Source of the DNA: Hydrogenoanaerobacterium saccharovorans | Lineage (GTDB): Bacteria > Bacillota > Clostridia > Oscillospirales > Ruminococcaceae | Direction of reading: 5' to 3' | NCBI RefSeq assembly: GCF_003814745.1 | Contig: NZ_RKRD01000002.1 | Span: forward strand, 1 to 64,000 | DNA: 64,000 nt | Shown: piece after piece, positions 1-7,065 of the stretch | Layout: each line of letters opens with the position of its first letter | Numbering within the stretch: position 1 is the first letter of the stretch | Notes under the pieces: generated by a model | What the model saw: only the letters and a program-made list of their open reading frames with translations | What the model was told of the DNA's origin: nothing | Databases searched by the model: none | Position numbers and translations under genes: made by a program

Positions 1-57
1 AGTTTTTTCAACTTTTTTCTTTCGCTTTCGACGCTCTGCCTTTTTGACAGGAACTTT

Positions 58-86
58 ATCTTACCATAATCCAGAACGTTTGTCAA
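58..86 (-). promoter_or_regulatory. Sigma-A-type promoter pointing off the left edge (proximal copy)
   Basis: Read on the minus strand, a perfect TTGACA -35 (positions 81-86) is followed after 17 bp by TAAGAT (58-63). An A-rich tract precedes the -35. It belongs to a diverged tandem pair with the promoter at 165-193, and a third -35-like TTGAAA (6-11) lies at the window edge. Strong tandem promoters of this kind usually drive rRNA or tRNA operons; the gene itself is outside the window. Confidence 0.6.
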
Positions 87-164
87 CTGTTTTTTTAACC
101 TCTCGGTTCGCAAACCCGCTCACAGAGCCGTTCTTTTGTTCCTGCCCTCGCTGACAGCTTTATT

Positions 165-193
165 ATATTACCATAGCACCTGGGGTTTGTCAA
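165..193 (-). promoter_or_regulatory. Sigma-A-type promoter pointing off the left edge (distal copy)
   Basis: On the minus strand TTGACA (188-193), a 17-bp spacer and TAATAT (165-170; an overlapping TATAAT sits at 162-167). The surroundings resemble those of the 58-86 promoter (poly-A before the -35, AAAG after the -10), so the two look like a duplicated promoter unit about 107 bp apart. Confidence 0.6.
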
Positions 194-278
194 CGTTTTT
201 TGTCGTTTTTTCTGCAAGAAGTTTATTCTTGTACCAACTGCACACAATCCGTCCCCAACATGGAGTGTTTTTAGCAAT

Positions 279-310
279 ATAAAAGCGGATGCAAATGCAT
301 CCGCTTTTAT
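279..310. terminator. Bidirectional hairpin terminator
   Basis: A perfect inverted repeat (AAAAGCGGATGCA and its complement) with A/T tracts on both sides. It closes the minus-strand gene ending at 322 and separates it from the leftward promoters. Confidence 0.75.
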
Positions 311-321
311 TATGGTCATGT

Positions 322-627
322 TTATGTTAATCCATTCACTGCCTTATGAATTTCTTCTTCTATATATGGGTCAAGCTGTGCAAAACTGTAAACAAAAGCG
401 GTTCGAGCCAATTCTTCAATACATGCCGTGCGCTTGCCTGCTTCCATCATATCTTTGCGAATCAAAGTATCAATTCCCTGTGCCGCAAATTGGACGCAGC
501 ACATGGCACGCTGATGCCGCACCCTGCCGGCTTCTCGAAGCATTCTGCGTTCTTGCAAATGTTCGCCTAGCAAAAAGCTTGCAAAAATCAATACCACTGA
601 AATGCCCATCACCAACAAAAGCTCCAT
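322..627 (-). CDS. Small protein with N-terminal membrane anchor, unknown function
   Basis: The product is 101 aa. Residues 4-22 form one hydrophobic segment (LLVMGISVVLIFASFLLG), followed by an Arg/Glu-rich region and a mostly helical cytosolic part with two Cys and an acidic C-terminus. The start is supported by a GGGGGAG ribosome site just upstream. I do not recognise the family. It lies back to back with the germination gene sleB, and a CATACTA sequence on its strand (681-687) resembles a forespore sigma-G -10 element, which would fit a sporulation role, but that is inference. The gene ends just before the 279-310 terminator. Confidence 0.6.
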   Translation of the reverse strand: MELLLVMGISVVLIFASFLLGEHLQERRMLREAGRVRHQRAMCCVQFAAQGIDTLIRKDMMEAGKRTACIEELARTAFVYSFAQLDPYIEEEIHKAVNGLT

Positions 628-791
628 ACCCTATCTTCTCCCCCGCTCTTTCTATCATTAAAACACTATTCCTTATATATAGTATGTTTTTAAGATAAAA
701 ACGTGACAAAGCTTTGCTTTTTCAAGAAAACGGATAACATTGTGTTTTTTGGAAATACTTGTAGCATCCGATTTTTTCTGGAGGTTATTGT

Positions 792-1523
792 ATGACACAG
801 AAGATTATCTCTGTTTTAAAGCTTATGATTTTAGTTGCACTCAATGTTTTAATGATAGGTTTAGTCACCTATGCAAACACAACGCCCCTTGCAAATGTAG
901 ACGTTCTTTCGCGCCTTGGTTCTCGCGGCAGCGAAGTAAAACAAATACAAACCAAATTAAAGCAATGGGGATATATGACGGGCGCTGTCGACGGTATTTA
1001 TGGTGCCGAAACTGAAAAAGGTGTGCGATACTTCCAAAAAAAGAACGGGCTGCAGGTAGATGGAATTGCCGGGCCGCAAACTTTGCGCGCTATGGGAATC
1101 AGTTCCACATCAAGCGGCTCGTCCGGCAGCTCAAGCGGCAGTTCGTCTGGGGGCGGGGTAGGCGGATATTCCGACAGTGACTATCGCCTGCTGGCTCGCG
1201 TCATATCGGCAGAATCACGCGGTGAGTTATACGAGGGGCAGGTTGCAGTGGGCGCAGTCATCATCAACCGTGTCAAGCATACGTCTTTCCCCAATACTCT
1301 TTCGGGTGTTATTTATCAGCCCGGTGCCTTTACCGCTATTACCGACGGGCAAATTCATGAAGCAGTATCAGACAGCGCCTATCGTGCGGCAAAAGATGCA
1401 ATGAACGGCTGGGATGCAAGCGGCGGTGCCATATACTATTATAATCCCGATAAAACGTCAAACAAGTGGATGCGCACACGCCCCGTAATTAAACGAATTG
1501 GCAAGCATGTATTTTGTAAATAG
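792..1523 (+). CDS. sleB: Spore cortex-lytic enzyme SleB
   Basis: The product is 243 aa. Residues 7-28 form a signal or anchor segment. Residues 45-101 are a peptidoglycan-binding domain of the PG_binding_1 type (RGSEVKQIQTKLKQWGY, VDGIYGAET, LQVDGIAGPQT). Residues 103-125 are a Ser/Gly linker, and 127-243 form a Hydrolase_2 (SleB lytic transglycosylase) domain with a likely catalytic Glu at 141 (ISAESRGE). SleB-family enzymes degrade cortex peptidoglycan containing muramic-delta-lactam during germination, after export into the forespore intermembrane space. No ypeB partner is adjacent, although sleB-ypeB is the usual Bacillus pair. The start follows a GGAGG. The product could instead be a vegetative SleB-like hydrolase (CwlJ/SleB superfamily). 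Confidence 0.85.
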   Translation: MTQKIISVLKLMILVALNVLMIGLVTYANTTPLANVDVLSRLGSRGSEVKQIQTKLKQWGYMTGAVDGIYGAETEKGVRYFQKKNGLQVDGIAGPQTLRAMGISSTSSGSSGSSSGSSSGGGVGGYSDSDYRLLARVISAESRGELYEGQVAVGAVIINRVKHTSFPNTLSGVIYQPGAFTAITDGQIHEAVSDSAYRAAKDAMNGWDASGGAIYYYNPDKTSNKWMRTRPVIKRIGKHVFCK

Positions 1524-1605
1524 GCAGTTGCGCTGAGCAGCAGCTATGCAGGCTACACTATATAAAGTATTATACTGTACCGCGTACTGCCGTTTCAAAA
1601 CAAAA

Positions 1606-1645
1606 GCACCTCCAACCGCAGATAATTTTCTACAGTTGGAGGTGC
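1606..1645. terminator. Bidirectional terminator between sleB and nanE
   Basis: An 11-bp stem (GCACCTCCAAC / GTTGGAGGTGC) serves convergent sleB and nanE. On the minus strand it is followed by TTTTGTTTTG. Confidence 0.8.
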
Positions 1646-1660
1646 AAAATCTTTAAAAGG

Positions 1661-2335
1661 CTATTGATTATTTACTTTTTCAATTTCTTCATTAAACCAA
1701 GCTGTTATCAGCTGTGGCCTTGTAATAGCACTGCCTACAACTACAGCATAGGCACCCAAGGCATATGCTTTTGCCGCAAGCTGTGGCGTGTTAAAATTGC
1801 CTTCTGCTATTATCTTTGCATTTTGGCAAGAATTAACCAGCTCCTTAAGCACTTCGTACTTATTCAAATACATCGAATGCTCTGTATAGCCCACAAGAGT
1901 AGTGCCTACATAATCAAAACCCAGTGCATCGGCTCTAAGCCCTTCCTCAACAGTAGAGGTATCCGCCATCAAAAGCTGGTTAGGATATTTCTCCCTTACC
2001 ATTTTTAAAAAGCTTTCATCCTGATTTATGGTTGCATCAAGAGCAACAACATCAACACCGCAATCAATTAGTTCTTTTACCTCTGCCTCTGTCGGGGTAA
2101 TGTACGGTTTTCTATCTTTATATACTTTTTTGATAATGCCAATAACGGGTAGTTTTACCGCTTTTTTAATTTCTGTAATATCTTCTACGCTATTGGCGCG
2201 TATACCTACAGCACCCCCCTCAAAAGCTGCCGCCGCCATTCTTGACATAATATAGGAACTGTGCAGCGGTTCGTTTTCTAAAGCCTGACATGATACAATC
2301 AGACCCCTTTGCAATGGTTTTGCTGTGCTCTGCAA
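1661..2335 (-). CDS. nanE: N-acetylmannosamine-6-phosphate 2-epimerase NanE
   Basis: The product is 224 aa, normal for this TIM-barrel family. Typical segments are present: RGLIVSCQALENEPL at the N-terminus, GAVGIRANS, LPVIGIIKK, VVALDAT, AEGNF and GAYAVVVGSAITRP near the C-terminus. The enzyme converts ManNAc-6-P to GlcNAc-6-P in sialic acid or ManNAc use. The start is TTG at 2335; its Shine-Dalgarno GAGGAGG lies inside the last codons of the upstream PTS gene, only 3 nt away, so the two are translationally coupled. The pairing suggests that the PTS imports ManNAc or a related amino sugar as its 6-phosphate. No nanA or nanK is visible nearby. Confidence 0.9.
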   Translation of the reverse strand: MQSTAKPLQRGLIVSCQALENEPLHSSYIMSRMAAAAFEGGAVGIRANSVEDITEIKKAVKLPVIGIIKKVYKDRKPYITPTEAEVKELIDCGVDVVALDATINQDESFLKMVREKYPNQLLMADTSTVEEGLRADALGFDYVGTTLVGYTEHSMYLNKYEVLKELVNSCQNAKIIAEGNFNTPQLAAKAYALGAYAVVVGSAITRPQLITAWFNEEIEKVNNQ

Positions 2336-2338
2336 AAT

Positions 2339-3835
2339 TTATACCTCCTCGCCAATCTCTTCGTTAATCTTTTGTTTAATCAAATCTGCTTTCGCGCCGA
2401 ATATAGCCTGAATACCGCCTTTCACTTCCAAAACGGCAGTTGCGCCAAGTGCTTTGATTCTATCCTTATCCACCTTTTCTACATCTTTAACAGATACTCT
2501 AAGCCTTGTGATGCAAGCATCTACATCCTCGATGTTTTCTCTTCCGCCCAAAGCTACCAAAACCTCAAGTGCTGTTTGTGCAATGGTACCTTTGGTTTCT
2601 ACGCGGATTTCATCGTCTTCGCCCTCTTCACGCCCGGGTGTCTGCACATTAAATTTAAGGATGAGGAATTTAAACAGGAAGTAGTAAATGAGCGCCCAAG
2701 CTGCACCGACCACAAACACCCAAAGGTAATTTGTTTTTTCGTTGCCCTGAAGAATACCAAATAAGGTAAAGTCAATCGCACCACCCGAGAAAGTATTACC
2801 AATGCGGATGGAAAGCAAATCTGCAACCAAGAACGAAACACCGTCCAAGAACGCATGAACTACATAAAGCCACGGGGCAACAAACAAAAACATAAACTCA
2901 ATTGGCTCTGTAATACCTGTTAAGAAAGAGGTAAGTGCCGCAGACAAGAACAAACCGAAAACGAGCTTGCGTTTTTTAACCGGTACGCAGTGGTACATAG
3001 CAAGGCAGGATGCCGGCAAGCCGAACATCATGGTTGCAAAACGGCCTGCAAAATATTTTGTCCCCTCCGTGTACAAGCCAACATGGCTTGGGTCTGCAAG
3101 TTCTGCAAAGAATATCTTTTGTGCGCCAACAACTTCTTTACCCGCAACGGTTGCAACTCCGCCGAGCTCAGTATACCAGAACATAGGGTAAATCATATGG
3201 TGCAAACCAACTGCACCTGTAAGCCTTAAAAGAAAACCGTAAAGGAACGTACCGAATGCACCCATCCCCGCAATTCCCTTACCGGCTACAACCAGCCAAC
3301 TTTGGAATGTTGGCCAGATAAGGAAAAATATCATGCCAACAAAAATTGCTACGAAAGAAGATACGATGGGGATAAACCTCGAACCGCCGAAAAAACCCAA
3401 AAACGCGGGCAGCTGAATGCCCCTATAGCGGTTATGTAAGTATGTAACCAAGCAACCGATGACAATTGAGCCTACAACGCCCGTATCGATGGCGGCGCCT
3501 TCCGGATTAAACACACCAATCATTGCTTTAATGGATGCGTTCATAACAAAGAAAGCCACAGCTGCCGCAAGCCCCGCTGTGCCCTTATCTTTATTCGCAA
3601 GGCCTACAGCCAAACCGATACACATAATCATGGCAAGGTTTGCGAATACAACCTCGCCTGCTGCAGACATAATTTTAAAAATTGCCTGCAAGAAAAACAC
3701 GTTTAAAAAAGGATATGCCGAAACTGTGTTTGGATTTGACAGGGCGCCGCCCACACCTAAAAGCAAGCCCGCCGCCGGTAAAATTGCGATTGGTAACATA
3801 AATGCTTTGCCGATTTTTTGTAACTGCTTAAACAT
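2339..3835 (-). CDS. PTS glucose/amino-sugar family EIICB permease
   Basis: The product is 498 aa. Residues 1 to about 390 are a multi-spanning EIIC domain of the glucose/GlcNAc family (FMLPIAILPAAGLLLG at the start, GITEPIEFMFLFVAP in the substrate region). Residues about 415-498 are an EIIB domain whose phosphorylatable Cys is residue 441 (DACITRLRVSV). No EIIA domain is fused, so phosphate must come from a separate EIIA. The protein imports and phosphorylates a hexose or hexosamine at the membrane. Co-transcription with nanE and the divergent RpiR regulator point to GlcNAc or ManNAc rather than glucose; specificity cannot be read from the sequence. Confidence 0.87.
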   Translation of the reverse strand: MFKQLQKIGKAFMLPIAILPAAGLLLGVGGALSNPNTVSAYPFLNVFFLQAIFKIMSAAGEVVFANLAMIMCIGLAVGLANKDKGTAGLAAAVAFFVMNASIKAMIGVFNPEGAAIDTGVVGSIVIGCLVTYLHNRYRGIQLPAFLGFFGGSRFIPIVSSFVAIFVGMIFFLIWPTFQSWLVVAGKGIAGMGAFGTFLYGFLLRLTGAVGLHHMIYPMFWYTELGGVATVAGKEVVGAQKIFFAELADPSHVGLYTEGTKYFAGRFATMMFGLPASCLAMYHCVPVKKRKLVFGLFLSAALTSFLTGITEPIEFMFLFVAPWLYVVHAFLDGVSFLVADLLSIRIGNTFSGGAIDFTLFGILQGNEKTNYLWVFVVGAAWALIYYFLFKFLILKFNVQTPGREEGEDDEIRVETKGTIAQTALEVLVALGGRENIEDVDACITRLRVSVKDVEKVDKDRIKALGATAVLEVKGGIQAIFGAKADLIKQKINEEIGEEV

Positions 3836-3887
3836 TTCCTATGCCTCCCCAATTTATATTTTATCAAGCTTACCTGTGTTTACCTAT

Positions 3888-3940
3888 ATTATAAATATTA
3901 AAACAATTTTAGTCAATGATTTATATTTAAAACTATTTTA
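3888..3940 (-). promoter_or_regulatory. PTS-nanE promoter with two RpiR-type operator candidates
   Basis: The minus-strand promoter reads TTGACT (3911-3916), 17 bp, TATAAT (3888-3893). A partly palindromic TTAAAACAATTTTA (3898-3911) lies in the spacer, and a near-identical TTAAAACTATTTTA (3927-3940) sits just upstream of the -35. Copies are 29 bp apart. Binding by the adjacent RpiR regulator is inferred from position. Confidence 0.6.
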
Positions 3941-3988
3941 ATATTAGTTGTGTAAACTCACTAATTTTTATAGGGTCATCTTTTAAAA

Positions 3989-4017
3989 TTCACAATTTGT
4001 GCTATATTAAATATATA
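3989..4017 (+). promoter_or_regulatory. Probable promoter of the RpiR regulator gene
   Basis: TTCACA (3989-3994), 17 bp, TATATA (4012-4017), about 55 bp before the ATG. The match is moderate. Confidence 0.4.
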
Positions 4018-4072
4018 CAATCCTATAAAATAATGATTTAAAGGTTACACATTACATAAAACAGGTGGAAAT

Positions 4073-4888
4073 ATGGATATTTTAACAACAATACAAAACA
4101 TTTACCCTCAGCTTTCGCTGAAAGAAAAGCAAATTGCAAGTTATGTTTTGAACAAAGCAAACGAAATACAAAACATGAATATTTCACTGCTTGCATCCAC
4201 TGTGGGTGTTTCGGCAGGTACCGTAACAAGGTTTTGCAAAAGAATACACTGCAACAGTTTTGCCGAATTTAAAATTAAGTTATCATCGGTATCTACCCCC
4301 GTTCAAAAAAAGAATGCCGACCTTTTAAACCAAGTTTATGACTTTTATAATACAGTAATTGAGCGCTCCAATTCGCTTATAAACAAAGAAACGCTTGTTG
4401 CTGTGGTAAACGAAATTCGAAAAGCAAAAAGAATCTACATCTACGGTGTAGGCAGTTCGGGGCTTACCGCTACTGAATTTAATCTGCGGCTTTTGCGTAT
4501 GGGGTTTAATGTACAAAGCATTACCGACTCTCACCTAATGCTGATTAACAGCTCCATCGTTTCAAAAGATGATTTAATTATAGCAATTTCTATTTCGGGC
4601 GAAACCTCGGAGGTTGTAAATGCAGTAACTATTGCAAAACAAAACGGAAGTAAAATTATTTCTATGACATGCTTCGGCGAAAGCTCGCTTGCATCGGTTT
4701 CTGACAAATGTGTGATTGTTGCCAGCACGATGTCGGTAAACAAAGAGCTTTTCGTTAACTCGCAGTTTTCTGTGGTATATATTATGGATTTGCTTACAAC
4801 GCTATTCCTTGAGGATGATAGTAACCAGAATAAGATGCAGATTACCATTGAAACCATCACCAAACAAAGCCATTTAAAAAACAATTAA
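4073..4888 (+). CDS. RpiR-family transcriptional regulator (HTH + SIS)
   Basis: The product is 271 aa. Residues 1-77 form the RpiR helix-turn-helix domain (SLKEKQIASYVL, MNISLLASTVGVSAGTVTRF). Residues about 105-245 form a SIS sugar-phosphate isomerase-like sensing domain (IYIYGVGSSGLTA, DDLIIAISISGETSEVV, NGSKIISMT). SIS regulators of this class bind phosphosugars, and NanR proteins of Firmicutes are RpiR members responding to ManNAc-6-P, which suits the divergent nanE-PTS operon. The gene has an AGGTGG ribosome site and ends shortly before the 5064-5096 terminator. Confidence 0.88.
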   Translation: MDILTTIQNIYPQLSLKEKQIASYVLNKANEIQNMNISLLASTVGVSAGTVTRFCKRIHCNSFAEFKIKLSSVSTPVQKKNADLLNQVYDFYNTVIERSNSLINKETLVAVVNEIRKAKRIYIYGVGSSGLTATEFNLRLLRMGFNVQSITDSHLMLINSSIVSKDDLIIAISISGETSEVVNAVTIAKQNGSKIISMTCFGESSLASVSDKCVIVASTMSVNKELFVNSQFSVVYIMDLLTTLFLEDDSNQNKMQITIETITKQSHLKNN

Positions 4889-4908
4889 TCAATAAGGATA
4901 ACAAGGTT

Positions 4909-5106
4909 AAGAAAATACTACTTCGAATTGTTTTTTGGATTTTGGTAATTGTACTTTCTTATCTGCTTCATTTCTATAAGGTAAGAGGAATACTGCATAG
5001 TACCTTTATTTTGCTTTTCATGGGGATTGGTGTATGGCTAAAGCTTCGTAATAATAAAAAACAAGGAGCACCATCGTTTAAAACGATGATGCTCCTATTT
5101 TTATGA
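4909..5106 (+). other. Possible small membrane ORF without a standard start
   Basis: After the rpiR stop, a reading frame open from 4852 encodes about 65 residues from 4909: a basic start, two hydrophobic segments (IVFWILVIVLSYLLHFY and FILLFMGIGVWL) and a basic tail. This is a convincing two-helix membrane protein pattern. However, the frame has no ATG or GTG before the second segment; the first candidate is TTG at 4942, and an AAGG lies at 4903-4906. The frame also runs through the 5064-5096 terminator. It may be a decayed gene, a gene with a non-standard start, or chance. Confidence 0.3.
5064..5096. terminator. Terminator after rpiR
   Basis: A long hairpin pairing AGGAGCA...CATCGTTT with AAACGATG...TGCTCCT, followed by ATTTTT. 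It also faces the minus-strand gene ending at 5120. Confidence 0.75.
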
Positions 5107-5119
5107 GAATTCGTGTGTT

Positions 5120-6052
5120 CTATGACACAAAGAAAATCGAAAACACAATTAACAGCAAATTAATAATGGTATACACCATAACGCCTGGGCTCAGTATAAA
5201 AACACGCAGACGTTCCCAAACGCTAATGCTGTTTCTGCCGTTGTCTAGGCTGATACGTTTAATCGAAAGCCCAAAGAAAACAAAGCCCGCAATAATCAGT
5301 GCCATTGTAAACACAGAAAACACCGCCGCCCCAAACACATTCTGCGTTGTGGTTATGCGCGCTGCAATAATAGCCAAGATGTTGTTTGACATATGAATCA
5401 GAATGGCATAAACAATCGTGTTGGTTTTTACCGTTACATAGGCGAGCACCGCCCCTATAATAAAGGTACTGATAAGCTGATAACTGTTGCCATGTAATAA
5501 GGAAAACAGAAATGCCGATGCAAAAACGCAGATTGCTTCGCCGTATGCACGCAGCTTATCGATAAGAATACCGCGAAAAATGTATTCTTCTACTACCGGT
5601 GCAATGATACCTACCACCAAAAATGTAGGGATAATACTCATGTTTTCAATCGTAGAGGATGGATCGGCAACAGGGCTGCCTTTGATCAGCCCGAGAATTC
5701 CGTTTAAAATAAGGGTTGCTATCCCCCCCGCCACACTCAACGCCAAGGTGATGCATGTGAGCGCACCTATTTGCGGTGCTGTAAGGTCTTTCCCCTCTGT
5801 CATTTTTGCAGCAGGCATACCGCGCACCGCCAACAGCAGCACCCCCAGCCCAAAAATATACAGCGGAATAGTGGCAAGTATCCACCAAAACACCTCGTTG
5901 TTTAAAAACTGAGGTATATAATATTTCATTAGCCTTGATAAACCGAACTGCGTAGCATAAGTTACTGCAATCAGTGCAGTCATTGCCCATCCAATGCGTG
6001 AAAATGCTTTTTTCATCGTTTTTTGTGCAATTTGCTTGTCCGTTTCTTCCAT
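5120..6052 (-). CDS. CPBP-family intramembrane metalloprotease
   Basis: The product is 310 aa from the chosen ATG (MEETDKQIAQ). It has about eight hydrophobic segments and the CPBP/Abi motifs: EEYIFRG (EExxxR), FSLLHGN (FxxxH) and HMSNN near the C-terminus. CPBP proteins cut CAAX-processed or other membrane substrates; in bacteria they are linked to bacteriocin self-immunity and signalling, and the substrate here is unknown. In-frame starts up to 6193 exist, but a TATAAT -10-like box on this strand (about 6105-6110) would place transcription start downstream of them, and AGAGGG precedes 6052. No bacteriocin gene is visible nearby. Confidence 0.78.
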   Translation of the reverse strand: MEETDKQIAQKTMKKAFSRIGWAMTALIAVTYATQFGLSRLMKYYIPQFLNNEVFWWILATIPLYIFGLGVLLLAVRGMPAAKMTEGKDLTAPQIGALTCITLALSVAGGIATLILNGILGLIKGSPVADPSSTIENMSIIPTFLVVGIIAPVVEEYIFRGILIDKLRAYGEAICVFASAFLFSLLHGNSYQLISTFIIGAVLAYVTVKTNTIVYAILIHMSNNILAIIAARITTTQNVFGAAVFSVFTMALIIAGFVFFGLSIKRISLDNGRNSISVWERLRVFILSPGVMVYTIINLLLIVFSIFFVS

Positions 6053-6152
6053 GTATGAGTACACCCTCTTAATGCTGTTAATTTCATGTCTTAGTATTTC
6101 ATACATTATAACATGTATCCTCTGTAAAAGAAAAGGCAGACTTTTAATAGAT

Positions 6153-6440
6153 TTATTGCATTGTGTTTCGTTTTCTTCCCCCGCGGATTTCATTTGATAT
6201 TCTTAGCCCACAACGGAAGCCATCTTCAAAGTTTTGACGTTGTGCCTCACCGCTTAACAAATCTTTTCCTTCAATGATTTTACTTAAGAGCCTTTTTTCA
6301 TAAGGATTTAAGCTTAAAAGTAACAGTTTTATACTTTCCGATGTTTCTACAGAAATTTTGCTGTAAATGCTGTCCTGCCTTGAATTCGCTTTACGTCGCT
6401 TAGCATTCATAAGATACAGCGAAGCTAACACCCGATGCAT
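6153..6440 (-). CDS. Hypothetical protein, about 95 aa, paired with a ribbon-helix-helix gene
   Basis: The chosen ATG at 6440 follows GGAGG at ideal spacing; an in-frame ATG at 6458 lacks one. The product is charged and helical, with a leucine-rich middle (ESIKLLLLSLNPYEKRLLSKIIEGKDLLSG) and a conserved-looking end (FEDGFRCGLRISNEI) that resembles small Clostridial proteins of unknown function. No membrane segment or signal is seen. It is transcribed divergently from the RHH gene at 6544 across a 103-bp gap full of GAATAC repeats, so the two are probably co-regulated. It could be the partner of a two-gene control or toxin-antitoxin unit, but nothing in the sequence shows toxicity. Confidence 0.55.
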   Translation of the reverse strand: MHRVLASLYLMNAKRRKANSRQDSIYSKISVETSESIKLLLLSLNPYEKRLLSKIIEGKDLLSGEAQRQNFEDGFRCGLRISNEIRGGRKRNTMQ

Positions 6441-6461
6441 AATTGTTCCTCCATTCAATTT

Positions 6462-6517
6462 GTATTCTTATTTTGAATACTATTTAGAATATATTATAAG
6501 AATACAATACAGAATAT
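6462..6517. promoter_or_regulatory. Array of GAATA(C/T) direct repeats, likely RHH operator
   Basis: GAATAC (6475), GAATAT (6487), GAATAC (6500) and GAATAT (6512) recur at steps of 12, 13 and 12 bp, with one inverted GTATTC at 6462. About one helical turn per repeat suits cooperative binding by RHH dimers. The array covers the divergent promoter region of the 6153-6440 and 6544-6714 genes. Confidence 0.5.
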
Positions 6518-6543
6518 AATAATGTCAAGAGGAGGTTGATAAA

Positions 6544-6714
6544 ATGGCAACTTTTGTGCCTAGAAAACCTGAAAAGGACATTATTTCAATGCGAATCAGC
6601 TTAGACTTATTAGAAAAAGTTGATGCTATCGCAGAAAAAACAGGTATCAGCCGTAATGAGTTATTAAATCAATGTATTGCTTATGCGCTGAACAACATGT
6701 ATGAAAACGAATAG
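6544..6714 (+). CDS. Ribbon-helix-helix (Arc/CopG-type) DNA-binding protein
   Basis: The product is 56 aa, starting at ATG 6544 behind a perfect AGGAGG. The pattern is a short N-terminal arm, a beta strand (DIISMRISLDL), helix 1 (LEKVDAIAEKTG), the ISRNELLNQ turn and helix 2 (CIAYALNNMYE). This is the classic RHH dimer fold seen in antitoxins and plasmid or phage repressors. It probably represses itself and the divergent 95-aa gene through the GAATAC array. It may be the antitoxin-like member of the pair; no toxin fold is recognised. Confidence 0.75.
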   Translation: MATFVPRKPEKDIISMRISLDLLEKVDAIAEKTGISRNELLNQCIAYALNNMYENE

Positions 6715-7024
6715 TTTATTATAAAAGATATCACCGCTGCGGCGGCGAGTACACCTTCTTTTGTCAAACCACAAAAGAAGTGTACCAAGAAAAAGGTTAA
6801 GGTTACGTAAGCAGTTTCGCACCACGCGCGAAGTGCTCAGTGAAACCCCTTTGAGGAAAGGGGGCTCAAACTCTCCAAACCTTTTCAATCACAATCTGTT
6901 TCGCCATACAAAATGCGTTGTCCTACATTGGTGCGTCTATTATGCAGGGCGTGGTACATGCACTAACCTTGCATTCTCACGGCGCAGGGCAAAAATCTGC
7001 TATCAATGGAAAAAGATAAAAAAC
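6715..7024. other. Structured intergenic stretch, no credible gene
   Basis: About 310 bp between the RHH gene and the hydrogenase operon. It holds a long imperfect hairpin (6749-6785), a second nested inverted repeat (roughly 6808-6844: GTTTCGCAC ... GTGCTCAGTGAAAC) and a small CCCTTT/AAAGGG hairpin. The short frames across it lack ribosome sites. It looks like an extragenic element or a structured RNA. Confidence 0.45.
6749..6785. repeat. Imperfect hairpin of about 15 bp stem
   Basis: GTACACCTTCTTTTGT, a 6-nt loop CAAACC, then ACAAAAGAAGTGTAC; the stem has one bulged base. No T-run follows, so a simple terminator is unlikely. It could be a mobile extragenic palindrome. Confidence 0.5.
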
Positions 7025-7051
7025 GAGCCATCCGCTTAACACGGATGGCTC
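7025..7051 (-). terminator. Terminator of the hydrogenase operon
   Basis: GAGCCATCCG / CGGATGGCTC stem followed on the minus strand by GTTTTTTATC, just after the stop of the last hydrogenase gene. Confidence 0.85.
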
Positions 7052-7065
7052 AATGTTTTTATAAA

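Noticed and set aside
5120..6193. The longer CPBP protein start at 6193
   Set aside because: It would overlap the 95-aa gene, and a TATAAT box lies downstream of it; ATG 6052 has the better context.
6749..6785. Terminator for the RHH gene
   Set aside because: The hairpin is strong, but no U-tract follows on either strand.
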